A DNA stretch of 64,000 nucleotides from Planctomycetota bacterium (GCA_016873225.1 VGXS01000013.1:1-64000); one strand, 5' to 3'; shown: positions 7,609 to 17,105, counted from the stretch's first letter. Numbers and translations are program-made. Notes: a model not told the origin generated them from the sequence alone.

Positions 7609-9471
7609 ATGAGCGACTGGAAAGCCGAGGAGGCCAAGGCCCGCGACCGTGTGATTCCGCTGCTGACGCTGGCGATCACCGGCCTGGCGCTCTTTTCCGC
7701 CGGCCTCATCATCCCCTTTGTCAAAAGGGATTTTTACGAGGTGATTTCCGGCGGAGTCGTCCAGTGGCGGGCCCGCCCGTTCCCGCTGGTGATGACGGGA
7801 GCGCTGCTGGTGCTTGGCATCGGGTGCCTGCTGGGAGCCTCCATCCTGGGGAGGGGCGGCGAGCGCGCCAGTCCCTCCGTCAGGAGGCTGCTGTACGGGG
7901 CCAACACCCTCGTGGCGGGCCTGTTCCTCGTCGGGATCCTGGCCTTCCTCAATGTGCTCAGCAACCTGCGCCTGGGCCGGTTTGATGTGTTCAACCAAAC
8001 CTTCGACTACACCCAGGCATCGCTTTACACGCTGGCGCCCAGCACCCGCGACTTCATCTCCAACCTGCGCGAGCCGGTGAACCTCTACTACTTCCACAGC
8101 CCGTTCAGCGGCTCAAGCCAGTTCGCCCGCGCCGAAACCGCCACCCTCGTGGAGAACTGCCGGCGCATCCAGCCCTCGCTCGTGACATGGCAGGTGCTTG
8201 AGATTCCCAGCGAATCGGGCCTCCGCGAGCTTGAGGACCTGCGCAAGAAATACCAGTTTCCCGAGGAACTGGGCCTGTTGGTGGTCATGGGCACCAACCA
8301 CGAGTTCATCAAGTCGTCCGACCTGGTCTCGCAGCAGCGCTCCGGGCCACCGGGAGACCCCTCCGGCGGCGCCACGCTCCAGTACCTGGGCGAGGGCAAG
8401 CTGCTCAACGCGCTGGTTTACCTGTCGGAAAACAAGACCAAGGCCTCGGTGTACCTAACATCGGGCAACGGCGAAATGGGCAAGGGGGATGGAGCCGACC
8501 GCTCCGCCGCCATGGGCCAGGTGATCCAGGCGCTGGAAAAGGACAGCTACAAAGTGGAAACCCTGAACCTCGCCGGCAAGTTCCAGGCGATCCCGGCGGA
8601 CGCCGACATCATTGTCATGGCCGGGCCCAAGAACGACCCATCCCAGCAGGCCGTCGACGCGCTCGAGAAGTTTTTGCAGGGCGGCTCATCCGGCAAGAAG
8701 GGCAAGCTGCTGGTGCTGCTGGGCCCCGAGCGCGAACGCACCGGAGGCGCCATCGGCTTCACGCCGCTGCCCCGCCTCAAGGGCCTGCTGCGCAAGTTCA
8801 AGGTGGATGTCGCCGACCAGGTGGTTGTCAATGGCGAACTTCCACCGCATTCAACCACCATCGCCGTCGCCAATCCCAGGGTGAGCAGTTCGCTCACGAA
8901 GCCGATGCGGCGCGGCGGCGGGTTGCTTCCGTTCGAGTTTCCCGAGGCTCGCGTGGTCAATCCCGTCACGGCGGGCCCGGCGGACGCCGCCGCCCCCTCG
9001 CCCCTCTCCGCCGACTCGTTCCTGATCGCCTTCCCCCGCTACGATCCCCGGCCGGTCTCCGACCTGTCGCAGTCGTTCGAGGCGCTGGTGAGGTCCGCCG
9101 GCTGGGAAAGCGGCAAGAATCCCGCCCCGCCGACCGACGAGCTTACCGTCGGCGTGTCGGTGAGCGATGGCGGCTCACCCCGGTTGGTGGTTTTGGGCAA
9201 CGCCCGCGGCTTCTCGGATGACTTCCTCGGCAGGCGCGGCGTATCCGGTAATTCCATCGACCTCGCCTCCACCAGCGTCAACTGGCTGCGCGAGCGCTCG
9301 AACCTGGGCGCCAAGCCGTCGGACATGGTGAAGACCGAACGCAAGACCTACAAGCTGGAACTTGACCAGCGCGCGGCCGGTTTCAGCCGGCTACGGTTCC
9401 TGCCTCCGGCGCTCGCGGTGCTCGCCATCGCGGGCATGGGGGCGGGTGTCTGGCTGATCCGCAGGCGCTGA
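7609..9471 (+). CDS. GldG-like ABC transporter auxiliary protein
   Basis: 620 aa from the ATG at 7609, which has GGAGG at a good distance; the track's GTG at 7585 lies before that site. N-terminal helices (about 18-40, 58-80, 95-120) lead into a large extracytoplasmic domain containing FDYTQASLYTLAPSTRDFISNL, the family hallmark. One C-terminal helix (PPALAVLAIAGMGAGVWLI) is followed by a basic RRR end. It matches the ABC_transp_aux family, which is paired with GldF permeases. It lies in the same transcription unit as its neighbours, with short gaps. Confidence 0.87.
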   Translation: MSDWKAEEAKARDRVIPLLTLAITGLALFSAGLIIPFVKRDFYEVISGGVVQWRARPFPLVMTGALLVLGIGCLLGASILGRGGERASPSVRRLLYGANTLVAGLFLVGILAFLNVLSNLRLGRFDVFNQTFDYTQASLYTLAPSTRDFISNLREPVNLYYFHSPFSGSSQFARAETATLVENCRRIQPSLVTWQVLEIPSESGLRELEDLRKKYQFPEELGLLVVMGTNHEFIKSSDLVSQQRSGPPGDPSGGATLQYLGEGKLLNALVYLSENKTKASVYLTSGNGEMGKGDGADRSAAMGQVIQALEKDSYKVETLNLAGKFQAIPADADIIVMAGPKNDPSQQAVDALEKFLQGGSSGKKGKLLVLLGPERERTGGAIGFTPLPRLKGLLRKFKVDVADQVVVNGELPPHSTTIAVANPRVSSSLTKPMRRGGGLLPFEFPEARVVNPVTAGPADAAAPSPLSADSFLIAFPRYDPRPVSDLSQSFEALVRSAGWESGKNPAPPTDELTVGVSVSDGGSPRLVVLGNARGFSDDFLGRRGVSGNSIDLASTSVNWLRERSNLGAKPSDMVKTERKTYKLELDQRAAGFSRLRFLPPALAVLAIAGMGAGVWLIRRR

Positions 9472-9500
9472 AAAACGCGACCAAGAACGAGGCCCATCCA

Positions 9501-12020
9501 ATGAATCCGCGCACGACTTACATCCTTGGCGGCGTTTTCCTGGCGATGCTGATGCTGGTGGCGCTCGCCGTCTTCTGGGGGCCGGCCAATCCCGAGCAGG
9601 GCCGGCATGTCTTCCCCGCCTGGCACGCCTCGGCGGCCCTTGACGCCAATCCCGCCGACTCCGTCGTTCGCGTGCGGATCGAGCGAACCGAACCGGCGTC
9701 GGAAACCATCGAATTCGCCCGCGACGGCAAGGGCGGTTCCTGGCGGATCGGGGCGCCGATGGCCGCCGCCGGCGACAACTTCTCGATCGGCGCCATGGTG
9801 CGGGCCATCGTGGAGGCCCGCCGCGAGGACGACCGCGAGGTGACCGGTTCGCCTTCCACCCTCGGCCTCGACAAGCCCGTCGCGACGATCACGCTCACCG
9901 ACGCCGCCGGTGCCGACCGCACCCTCAAGGTGGGGCGCACCATCCCGGGAGCCACCACCCAGCAGACGGCGGTCGAGTCTTCCGACCGCCCGGGCAAGCC
10001 CGTCATCGTGGCCCGCCGCGACATCGCCGACATCTTCAAGCCCCTCTCGGCGCTGCGCGACCGCTCCCTTGTGGCCTCCACCGAGGCGGACATCGATTTC
10101 CTCGAGGTGGCCGAGGGCAAGAAGGGGCCCGTGTCGCTGCGCAAGAAGGATGGCCGCTGGCGTTATGTCGCCCCCGACCTGGGCCCCGCCGACTCCGGGG
10201 ATCCCTCAGCCCAGTCCACCCCGGGCGGATCGGCGGATGTGGGATCGATCCTGCGGGAAATCGTCGCCCTGCGCGTGGAGCAGGCCGGCGAGAGGGCCGG
10301 CGAACGCAACGACTTTGTCGCCGACGGTGTGAAGGATGCCGCGGCGTACGGCCTTGATCCGGCCAAGGGTCGGGTGCTGCGGCTCAAGGTCGACCGCGCC
10401 GAGACGGTGAAGGTGGAGGGGGGAACCTCCGAGGCCAAGGTGAAGACCGTGACGCTGCTGGTGGGCCTCGACAAGAAGGAGGAGGTCAAGCCCCAGGGCA
10501 CGCCTCCCTCCGGGGCGCCCTTCAGCGGATATCCCGCCATGCTCGAGGGGTCGGGCAGCGTGGCGCGCGTGCCCGCCAAGCCGGTCGAGGCGCTGCTGAA
10601 GCTCGTGGAAACCCCCGACATGCTCAGGGACAGGGCGCTCACGCGCCTCTCCGCCGAACCCGATGTCATCGAGATCAGGAACGGCCTGGGGGCTTTCGAG
10701 CTTCTCAGGCCGTCGGCGGGCACATGGCAGCTTTGGAAAGCCGGCGCCAAGGAACCGCTCGCGGCCGACGCCACCGCGGTCGCCGGCTTGGTGGAGGCGT
10801 TCCGCAAGGAGCGCGTCTCGTTCGTGGAAGGCGATCCCAAGGCCCGGGAAAAGGAACTCGACCTCGACAAGCCCGCCGACAGGCAGGTTCTGGTCACCTT
10901 CAGGCTTGCCGGGATATTGGCGGACGCCTCCAAGCCCGACGAGAAGAAGGACGCCCCGGCGGGCAAGCCCAGGATCCGCGAGGCCAAGCCCGACGCCGTG
11001 GTCGTGTTTGGCAAGCGGCTGGGCGAGGAAGTCGCGGCGCGGCGTGACTGGGGCGACGACACCGCCCTGGTGAAGGCCGGCAAGGGCCTGCTCGACCTCG
11101 TGGAACAAGGCTCGCTGTCCTACCTGGAAAAGCGGCTCCCCCCCTTGGCGGCCTCGACAACCGACCTGGCGGGCGAGGCGCTCACGGTATCCGTGGCCCA
11201 GGCGGACGGTACCGTGGAACTGGCCCGCGAGGCCAAGGACAAGCCCTGGGCTTTCAGCCAGCCGGCGGACCGCAAGGCGTTGCCCGTGGGCCCCGACGCC
11301 GCCAGGAACCTCGCCTCGGCCCTGGCCGGACTTCCCGTGCGCCGCTGGATTGCCGAGCAACCCGCCGCGGCCCAGCTTGAATCGTTCGGGCTTGCCAAGC
11401 CTCGCCTGACGGTGACGATCACCCTTCCCGGCAAGGACGGCAAGAAGGAATCGGCCGCGGCGCAGTTCGGCGCCGACATCTCCGACAAGGGCGAGGTGTA
11501 TGCCAGGATTGTCGGCAGCGACCGGGTCTTCGCCACCGACAAGGCCGCCCTGACGCCCCTGCAGGCTCCCCTCGAGGACCGCGTTCCATTCGCCGCACTC
11601 GATGCCAGGAAGGTGGCCCACCTCAAGATCACCGGATGGCAAGGCATCAACGGCACTCCGGTCACCCTTGAGGTGGAGCGCAAGGATGGAGGCTGGGTCG
11701 CCAAGGATCCCCCCAAGGATTTCCCCGTGGCCGCGGCGAAGGTCGACGCCCTCCTGGAAAGCATCAAGTCGCTTCGCGTGGACAAGTTCGTCAAGTTCTC
11801 CGGCGGACCGGATGCGTCCCACGAGATCGAACCCGCCAAGAACGGCATGCGGATCGAATGGACGGCCGAGGGCAAGTCCGAACCCAGTGTCCTGTCGCTT
11901 GGCAAGGTCGACGGCTCGATGCTTCACGCCACCGCCTCGCGTTACCCCGGGGCCGTGATCTTGGTTCCCAAGGCGCCGTTCGACGAGCCGATGCAGGGAC
12001 GGGCCAAGTTCAAGCAATGA
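9501..12020 (+). CDS. DUF4340 domain-containing membrane-anchored protein
   Basis: 839 aa. A single N-terminal helix (about 8-27) anchors a long soluble region built from repeated DUF4340-like modules, recognisable by recurring patterns such as LGLDKPVATITLTD, YGLDPAKGRVLRLKV and FGLAKPRLTVTITL, each followed by a G-x-x strand. Proteins of this kind regularly follow GldG-like genes, so it is probably an extracytoplasmic partner of the same ABC complex. Function of the domain is unknown. The stop overlaps the next gene's ATG by 4 bp. Confidence 0.85.
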   Translation: MNPRTTYILGGVFLAMLMLVALAVFWGPANPEQGRHVFPAWHASAALDANPADSVVRVRIERTEPASETIEFARDGKGGSWRIGAPMAAAGDNFSIGAMVRAIVEARREDDREVTGSPSTLGLDKPVATITLTDAAGADRTLKVGRTIPGATTQQTAVESSDRPGKPVIVARRDIADIFKPLSALRDRSLVASTEADIDFLEVAEGKKGPVSLRKKDGRWRYVAPDLGPADSGDPSAQSTPGGSADVGSILREIVALRVEQAGERAGERNDFVADGVKDAAAYGLDPAKGRVLRLKVDRAETVKVEGGTSEAKVKTVTLLVGLDKKEEVKPQGTPPSGAPFSGYPAMLEGSGSVARVPAKPVEALLKLVETPDMLRDRALTRLSAEPDVIEIRNGLGAFELLRPSAGTWQLWKAGAKEPLAADATAVAGLVEAFRKERVSFVEGDPKAREKELDLDKPADRQVLVTFRLAGILADASKPDEKKDAPAGKPRIREAKPDAVVVFGKRLGEEVAARRDWGDDTALVKAGKGLLDLVEQGSLSYLEKRLPPLAASTTDLAGEALTVSVAQADGTVELAREAKDKPWAFSQPADRKALPVGPDAARNLASALAGLPVRRWIAEQPAAAQLESFGLAKPRLTVTITLPGKDGKKESAAAQFGADISDKGEVYARIVGSDRVFATDKAALTPLQAPLEDRVPFAALDARKVAHLKITGWQGINGTPVTLEVERKDGGWVAKDPPKDFPVAAAKVDALLESIKSLRVDKFVKFSGGPDASHEIEPAKNGMRIEWTAEGKSEPSVLSLGKVDGSMLHATASRYPGAVILVPKAPFDEPMQGRAKFKQ

Positions 12021-13084
12021 CCCCGAACCGTCCGGCGGATGACCGCGTGACCCGCGCGGTGCTCGATTGCCTGCGGGACGGTTCATGGGCCCGATACGAC
12101 CACGAGCGCCTTGAATCGTTCGAGGCGTTCACGGCGCGGACCTTGGGCGCCGCCCACGCCGTGCTGGCGGGCAGCGGCACTCTGGCTCTGGAGCATGCCC
12201 TTGCCGCCACGGGAGTCGGGCCGGGCGGCATGGTGGCCCTTTCGGCCTACGATTTTCCCGGGAACTTTCTCACCGTTCATGCCCTGGGCGCCCGTCCCGT
12301 GCTCGTGGATGCCGACCCCGCCACCGGGCAGATGGACCCGGCTTCACTGTCGGTCGCGCTGGGCCGTTTTTCCATCGCCGCCGTCGTGGTGAGCCACCTT
12401 CATGGCGGGATCGCGCCGCTCGATGACATCATCCCCCTGTGTGATCGCGCCGGCGCGGCCGTGGTGGAGGATTGCTGCCAGTGTCCGGGCGGGACGCTGG
12501 CGGGCCGGCCGCTGGGAACCCGGGGACGCGCGGGCGTGGTGAGTTTCGGCGGGGGCAAGCCGGTGAGTTGCGGCCGTGGCGGCGCGGTGCTGACGGACGA
12601 TGCCTTGGTGGCCCAGCGGGTGAAGTTGAGGTCGCACCGCGGCACAAGGCTGGCCGTGCCGGGCAATTTGCAGCTGGCGGCTTTGGAACCCCAATTGGCC
12701 GGATGGAAGGAAACCCTCGGCACCGCCGCGGACCGCCTTGGCCGCCTCGACGGGGTGTTCCGAAACAATCGCGCTTGTCAACCGGTTTGGCGGGTTTCCA
12801 CCGGCAATTTGTCGGGGTTTTACCGCCTTGGGTTGATGGTTCCGGCGGGGGATCGCCAGCGGCTGATCGAGTCGGCGAAGGCGCTGGACCTGCCACTTGC
12901 GGCCGGTTTTCGGGCGATTCACGCCGGCAGATCCGCCGCGCGCTTTGAAACGGCGGGCGATTTGCCCGGGGCCCTCGAATGCGGCAGGCGGATGACGACG
13001 CTGGAAGGGGAGTTGGTCCGCTGGGACGGGAACGCATTCGAAGACGCCCTGGAGAGGTGCCGGGCCTGGGCCCCGGCGGCATGA
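12017..13084 (+). CDS. DegT/DnrJ/EryC1-type PLP-dependent aminotransferase-like protein
   Basis: 355 aa from an ATG overlapping the preceding stop (ATGA); the track ORF starts too early. The fold type I pattern is clear: AGSGTLALEHAL near residue 52, VVSHLHGG at 124, the PLP-ring Asp152 in VVEDCCQ, and the Schiff-base Lys181 in SFGGGKPVSCGRGG. Enzymes of this family transaminate nucleotide-sugars. Compared with typical members (370-400 aa) the C-terminal part is short. Coupling to an ABC exporter operon suggests a role in making an exported or surface sugar, but this is inferred. Confidence 0.82.
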   Translation: MTPNRPADDRVTRAVLDCLRDGSWARYDHERLESFEAFTARTLGAAHAVLAGSGTLALEHALAATGVGPGGMVALSAYDFPGNFLTVHALGARPVLVDADPATGQMDPASLSVALGRFSIAAVVVSHLHGGIAPLDDIIPLCDRAGAAVVEDCCQCPGGTLAGRPLGTRGRAGVVSFGGGKPVSCGRGGAVLTDDALVAQRVKLRSHRGTRLAVPGNLQLAALEPQLAGWKETLGTAADRLGRLDGVFRNNRACQPVWRVSTGNLSGFYRLGLMVPAGDRQRLIESAKALDLPLAAGFRAIHAGRSAARFETAGDLPGALECGRRMTTLEGELVRWDGNAFEDALERCRAWAPAA

Positions 13085-13187
13085 TCGTGATGGCGAACCG
13101 TGTCAGCTGCAAAAATGGCGGGTTTCCCCGGCGACACAACCCCTGCCGAATGGGGCTTGGACACACCCGGCGGGCCTCTCCGGTCAC

Positions 13188-13216
13188 TTGACACTCCTCA
13201 AGGGGCCCGATAGTTT
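13188..13216 (+). promoter_or_regulatory. Promoter of the S10 ribosomal operon
   Basis: A perfect TTGACA at 13188-13193 is followed after 17 bp by TAGTTT at 13211-13216. It lies 60 bp before rpsJ, in the only non-coding gap before the ribosomal block. The -10 matches consensus at three of six positions; the -35 and the spacing are ideal. Confidence 0.7.
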
Positions 13217-13255
13217 GGGAACTTCCCGGTTTACGGAACAACCAGGAAGAGAACC

Positions 13256-13279
13256 ATGGGAGTGGGCTCAGCGCGATGA
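13256..13279 (+). other. Possible seven-codon leader ORF coupled to rpsJ
   Basis: ATG at 13256 is preceded by AGGAAG at a good distance and encodes MGVGSAR before TGA at 13277-13279, which overlaps the rpsJ ATG as ATGA. The rpsJ start itself has only a distant GGGAG. This would allow coupled translation of S10. Chance occurrence of so short an ORF cannot be excluded. Confidence 0.35.
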
Positions 13280-13605
13280 ATGAGCGCATGCGGATTCGCA
13301 TTCGGATGGAAGGCTACGACCACGAGGTCTTGGATCGTACGGCCCGTGAGATTGCCGAAACAGCCGAGCGAACCGAAGCTCAGGTGCACGGACCGATTCC
13401 ATTGCCGACGCGCGTGGAGCGGTATACGGTGCTGCGCAGCCCACACATTGACCGGAAATCCAGGGAGCAGTTCGAGATCCGGACGCACAAGCGCCTGATC
13501 GACATCCTGCGCCCGACCGGCAAGACGGTCGAGGCCCTCAACAAGGGTCTCAGCCTTCCCCCAGGCGTGGACATCAAGATCCGCGTACTGACTGCAGGCG
13601 CCTGA
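13276..13605 (+). CDS. rpsJ: 30S ribosomal protein S10
   Basis: 109 aa. [20 protein letters not shown] and the downstream [39 protein letters not shown] are classic S10, which sits in the 30S head and also serves as NusE in transcription antitermination. An alternative start at 13288 ([10 protein letters not shown]) is closer to the E. coli N terminus. It is the first gene of the block, 60 bp after a strong promoter. The next gene is rplD and not rplC, after an unusually long 158-bp gap. Confidence 0.97.
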   Translation: MNERMRIRIRMEGYDHEVLDRTAREIAETAERTEAQVHGPIPLPTRVERYTVLRSPHIDRKSREQFEIRTHKRLIDILRPTGKTVEALNKGLSLPPGVDIKIRVLTAGA

Positions 13606-13623
13606 CGCGCTGGTCTCTTCGAA

Positions 13624-13647
13624 GGGGTCCGGGTGATGCCGGGCCCC
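13624..13647 (+). promoter_or_regulatory. Hairpin between rpsJ and rplD
   Basis: ggggtccgg (13624-13632) pairs with ccgggcccc (13639-13647) through nine positions including one G-U, with a 6-nt loop. There is no U tract, so it is not a simple terminator. It lies in the 158-bp space where rplC is normally found. It could be an attenuator, a processing site or a relic of a rearrangement. Confidence 0.35.
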
Positions 13648-13763
13648 GTGTGTTGGCGGGACAGGTTTTGGGAAGGATCCCGGGCGCCCCTTGCGAACCA
13701 ATGGGTTGGGGTACCCGTGATTTTGTTGCCGGTGGGGTAGCCCTCCGGTGATTGGGGTGTGTG

Positions 13764-14444
13764 ATGTTGAGCCTGAAGGTTGTCAACATGGAAGGGCAGG
13801 AAGTCGGCTCGATTGAAGTCAATCCCGCCGATTTCGGTGGCGAAGTCAATCGCCAGCTGCTTCATGATGTCGTTCTGATGCAATTGGCTAACCGCCGCGC
13901 CGGCACGCACTCAACCCTTCGCCGCGGCGAGGTGGCTGGCAGCACCAAGAAGATCTTCCGCCAGAAGGGCACCGGCCGGGCGCGCGCCGGCAGCAAGCGC
14001 ACGAACAAGCGGGTCGGCGGCGGTACGGCCAAGGGTCCCAAGCCGCGCGACTACGAATACCACATGCCCAAGAAGGCGGTTCGCGCCGCCACGCGCATGG
14101 CGGTGCTGAGCAAGCTGGCCGACAACGAGGCCATCATTGTCGACTCCATCAGCATCCCCGACGCCAAGACCAAGTCATTCCGCAAGCTGCTCGCCAATCT
14201 CAAGCTCCGCGGCACCAAGACCCAAGTGGGCGAACGCCAGTACGATCGCCGCATCGACGGCCTCACCTGCCTCGTGGGACTTCCCCAGGCCGATGACAAC
14301 ACCTGGCGCTCGGCCCGGAACATTCCCGGGGTCGCCGTGCTGCCGGTCAACGAGTTCAACGCGCTGACCATCATGAGGCAAAAGCGGCTGGTCCTGACGC
14401 GTGAGGCCCTCGAGGCCCTTCGCTCGACCAAGGCCATGGCGTAA
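13764..14444 (+). CDS. rplD: 50S ribosomal protein L4
   Basis: 226 aa from ATG at 13764, preceded by TTGGGG; the track start (TTG, 13752) is less likely. The extended loop [36 protein letters not shown] is the L4 signature that lines the peptide exit tunnel. In E. coli L4 also represses its own S10 operon by binding the leader; whether that holds here is unknown. Directly preceded by rpsJ without the usual rplC. Confidence 0.97.
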   Translation: MLSLKVVNMEGQEVGSIEVNPADFGGEVNRQLLHDVVLMQLANRRAGTHSTLRRGEVAGSTKKIFRQKGTGRARAGSKRTNKRVGGGTAKGPKPRDYEYHMPKKAVRAATRMAVLSKLADNEAIIVDSISIPDAKTKSFRKLLANLKLRGTKTQVGERQYDRRIDGLTCLVGLPQADDNTWRSARNIPGVAVLPVNEFNALTIMRQKRLVLTREALEALRSTKAMA

Positions 14445-14462
14445 CCGGGAGCAGCGATTACC

Positions 14463-14792
14463 ATGAGCATTCACAAGGCAGCCGTCCCGGTGAGGAACTT
14501 CGGGCCCAAGCTCGACGCCCACCAGGTGATCATCCGCCCGCTGGTGACGGAGAAGGGCAACCGCCTGACCGATGAGTCGCGCACCTATGTCTTTGAAGTG
14601 AACTCGCTGGCGACCAAGCCCGAGATCAAGCAGGCCGCCGAGGTTCTGTTCAACATCAAGATCAGCACTGTCCGCACCCTGAATGTCCGCGGCAAGGGCC
14701 GCGGCTACCGTTTCCGGATGGGGCGGCTGAGTCACTGGAAAAAGGCTTACATCTCCCTGCAGCCGGACAGCCCGGCGCTGGACCTGTTCTAA
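14463..14792 (+). CDS. rplW: 50S ribosomal protein L23
   Basis: 109 aa with the family segment [13 protein letters not shown] and the [36 protein letters not shown] core. L23 sits at the tunnel exit, where it docks trigger factor and SRP. It follows rplD by 18 bp in the canonical S10-operon order. The N terminus is about 15 residues longer than in E. coli. Confidence 0.97.
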   Translation: MSIHKAAVPVRNFGPKLDAHQVIIRPLVTEKGNRLTDESRTYVFEVNSLATKPEIKQAAEVLFNIKISTVRTLNVRGKGRGYRFRMGRLSHWKKAYISLQPDSPALDLF

Positions 14793-14823
14793 TCTCCGGG
14801 GCGAGCCGGCAAGGAGCCGTTCG

Positions 14824-15678
14824 ATGGGTATAAGGCAGTTCAAACCGGTGACCGCGGGCCGACGGCAGATGTCGGTCAGCGATTTCGCGGATATCACCGA
14901 TCGCAAGAAGAAGCCCGAGAAGTCGCTGCTGCGCCCCCTGCCCAAGAGCGGTGGACGCAACAACCAGGGAGTGATCACCTCCCGTTTCCGTGGCGGCGGC
15001 CACAAGCAGCGTTACCGCCTCATCGACTTCAAGCGCCGCAAGGACGGGCAAGTCGCCGATGTGGTAGCCGTCGAGTACGATCCCAATCGTTCCGCGCGCA
15101 TCGCCCTCATCGCCTATGCCGACGGCACCAAGGCCTACATCCTTGCCCCGCAAGGCCTGGCCAAGGGCGACAAGGTCAGTTCCGGCGAGGACTGCGAGCC
15201 GAAGACCGGCAACTGCATGCCCTTGCGCAAGATTCCCCTGGGCATGTCGGTCCACAACATCGAACTCCAGCCCGGCCGCGGTGGCCAAATGGCCCGTTCC
15301 GCCGGGTGCTCCGCCGTGCTCACCGCGCGCGAGGGGGCTTGGGCCCAGGTCACGCTGCCGAGTGGCGAAATGCGCCGCGTGAGCTGTGAATGCCGGGCCA
15401 CGATCGGTGTCCTTGGCAACGCCGACCACATGAATGTGAGCCTTGGCAAGGCGGGTCGCAAGCGATGGATGGGCCGCAAGCCCCACAACCGCGGCGTGTC
15501 GATGAACCCGGTCAACCACCCGATGGGTGGCGGCGAGGGGCGCACGGCCGGCGGCCGTCATCCTTGCAGCCCGACGGGCGTGCTGGCCAAGGGTGGCAAG
15601 ACCAGGAAGAAGCGGAAGCCGAACAGCAAGGCGATCATCCGTCGCCGTCGTCCGGGCCCGCGCAACACGGCCAAGTAA
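14824..15678 (+). CDS. rplB: 50S ribosomal protein L2
   Basis: 284 aa. The N-terminal [13 protein letters not shown], the central [29 protein letters not shown] and the C-terminal [29 protein letters not shown] region near the peptidyl transferase centre are present, the last as [12 protein letters not shown]2 is needed for subunit joining and peptide bond formation. The common HPVSPWG end reads HPCSPTG here, a mild variation. Confidence 0.97.
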   Translation: MGIRQFKPVTAGRRQMSVSDFADITDRKKKPEKSLLRPLPKSGGRNNQGVITSRFRGGGHKQRYRLIDFKRRKDGQVADVVAVEYDPNRSARIALIAYADGTKAYILAPQGLAKGDKVSSGEDCEPKTGNCMPLRKIPLGMSVHNIELQPGRGGQMARSAGCSAVLTAREGAWAQVTLPSGEMRRVSCECRATIGVLGNADHMNVSLGKAGRKRWMGRKPHNRGVSMNPVNHPMGGGEGRTAGGRHPCSPTGVLAKGGKTRKKRKPNSKAIIRRRRPGPRNTAK

Positions 15679-15721
15679 CCGGGGATCGTTTGAGGAGGGC
15701 GGCTAACGCCGCTAGCGAGTC

Positions 15722-16003
15722 ATGGGAAGATCGCTTAAGAAGGGTCCCTATGTGGATGAGCGGCTCTACGCCAAGGTCGAGAAGGGCCGGACCAAGGGCA
15801 ACCGTGATCCCATCAAGACCTGGGCTCGCGACTGCACGATCGTGCCCGAGTTCGTGGGAGTCACCTTCCTCGTCCACAACGGCAAGCAGTTCATCCGCGT
15901 CTACGCGACGGAAGACATGGTCGGCCACAAGCTTGGCGAGTTTTCGCCGACCCGGACATTCAAGGGACACGCCGGCGCCAAGGCCAAGGCCGCCGCGAAG
16001 TAA
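15722..16003 (+). CDS. rpsS: 30S ribosomal protein S19
   Basis: 93 aa. It starts [15 protein letters not shown] and carries [32 protein letters not shown], the S19 signature. The protein binds 16S rRNA in the 30S head together with S13. It lies 43 bp after rplB and 26 bp before rplV, in standard order. Confidence 0.97.
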   Translation: MGRSLKKGPYVDERLYAKVEKGRTKGNRDPIKTWARDCTIVPEFVGVTFLVHNGKQFIRVYATEDMVGHKLGEFSPTRTFKGHAGAKAKAAAK

Positions 16004-16029
16004 CGGGCAGGGAAACGGGAGCTGATTCC

Positions 16030-16374
16030 ATGAAGGTCAAGGCGATTCACCGCTACGCGCGCATGTCGCCCCGGAAGCTTCGGCTGTATGCCGACTTGAT
16101 CCGGGGGCGACGCGCCGACGAGGCTCTCGAGCTCCTCCGCTTCGAGACCACCCGCAGCGCCCGCCTCATCGAGGCTGTCCTGAAGAGCGCCATCGGCAAC
16201 GCGCGCTTCAAGGAGATCGATGATGTCGAGGACATGATCGTCAATGAGTCACGGGTCGATGGCGGACCAATCCTCAAGCGCAGCATGCCCCGCGCCCGGG
16301 GATCGGCTTACCCGATCAAGAAACGAACCGCCCATATCCATGTGGGCTTGGCCACCGAGGACGAGCTGGCCTGA
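16030..16374 (+). CDS. rplV: 50S ribosomal protein L22
   Basis: 114 aa with YARMSPRKLRLYADLIRGRRADEAL at the N terminus and the C-terminal hairpin RSMPRARGSAYPIKKRTAHIHV that reaches into the exit tunnel opposite L4. Standard length and position between rpsS and rpsC. Confidence 0.97.
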   Translation: MKVKAIHRYARMSPRKLRLYADLIRGRRADEALELLRFETTRSARLIEAVLKSAIGNARFKEIDDVEDMIVNESRVDGGPILKRSMPRARGSAYPIKKRTAHIHVGLATEDELA

Positions 16375-16400
16375 CCGGCCAACCGTGGAGAACACCCAAG

Positions 16401-17105
16401 ATGGGACAGAAAGTCCGTCCGACAGGCTTCCGAACCGGCGTGATGATCGACTGGAAAAGCCAGTGGAGCGCCAGCGTCAAGAAGGAGTTCCCGGAGCTTC
16501 TTCTTGAGGATCGCAAGATCCGCGCGTTCATCAACAAGGAGTACCGCGCGGCCCTTGTCTCGATGGTTCGAATCGAGCGGACCCGCGAGAAGGTGATCGT
16601 CTACATCCACGCCGCGAAGGTCGGTTCCATCATCGGCCAGAAGGGCGCCAAGATCGACGAGCTCACCGAGAAGCTCAAGGACATGTTCAACCGCGAGATC
16701 GAGGTGAAGACGATCGAGGTTTATCGGCCGCAGACCGATCCCCAGATCCTTTCACGCGAGATCGCCGACAACCTGGAAAAGCGCCAGAGCTTCCGCCGCA
16801 CCCTGAAGAGGGCGCTGGAGCAGGCGATGGAAAGCGGCGCCCGCGGCGTGCGCATCCAGATGTCGGGCCGCCTGGGCGGCGCTGAAATGGCGCGATGCGA
16901 AAGCGGCATGCTCGGCAGCATCCCGTTGTCGACGCTTCGCAGCCGGGTTGAATACGGGTTCTCCGAGGCCTCAACGCCCCAGGGGAACATTGGCATCAAG
17001 GTGTGGGTGAACAACGGCGACTACTTGACGGAGGAATCTGGCGATGGCCCTAATGCCCAAGCGCGTAAAGTATCGAAAAAGCCAGCGCGGTCGGGTAAAA
17101 GGTAA
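16401..17105 (+). CDS. rpsC: 30S ribosomal protein S3
   Basis: 234 aa. It starts MGQKVRPTGFRTGVMIDWKSQW and contains a type II KH domain (IHAAKVGSIIGQKGAKIDELTEKL, GQKG as the RNA-binding GxxG). The C-terminal S3 domain includes GARGVRIQMSGRLGGAEMAR. S3 forms part of the mRNA entry channel. Its last 20 codons (DGPNAQARKVSKKPARSGKR) overlap the start of rplP by 62 bp, an unusually long overlap that supplies a basic tail. Confidence 0.97.
   Translation: MGQKVRPTGFRTGVMIDWKSQWSASVKKEFPELLLEDRKIRAFINKEYRAALVSMVRIERTREKVIVYIHAAKVGSIIGQKGAKIDELTEKLKDMFNREIEVKTIEVYRPQTDPQILSREIADNLEKRQSFRRTLKRALEQAMESGARGVRIQMSGRLGGAEMARCESGMLGSIPLSTLRSRVEYGFSEASTPQGNIGIKVWVNNGDYLTEESGDGPNAQARKVSKKPARSGKR

Noticed and set aside
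10206-12086. 626-aa minus-strand ORF opposite the DUF4340 gene
   Set aside because: Low-complexity Gly/Arg/Leu composition with no motif; the plus frame has a membrane anchor and repeated domain patterns.
13606-13763. A degraded rplC gene
   Set aside because: The 158 bp are too short and no L3 motif is seen in any frame; I report only the absence.
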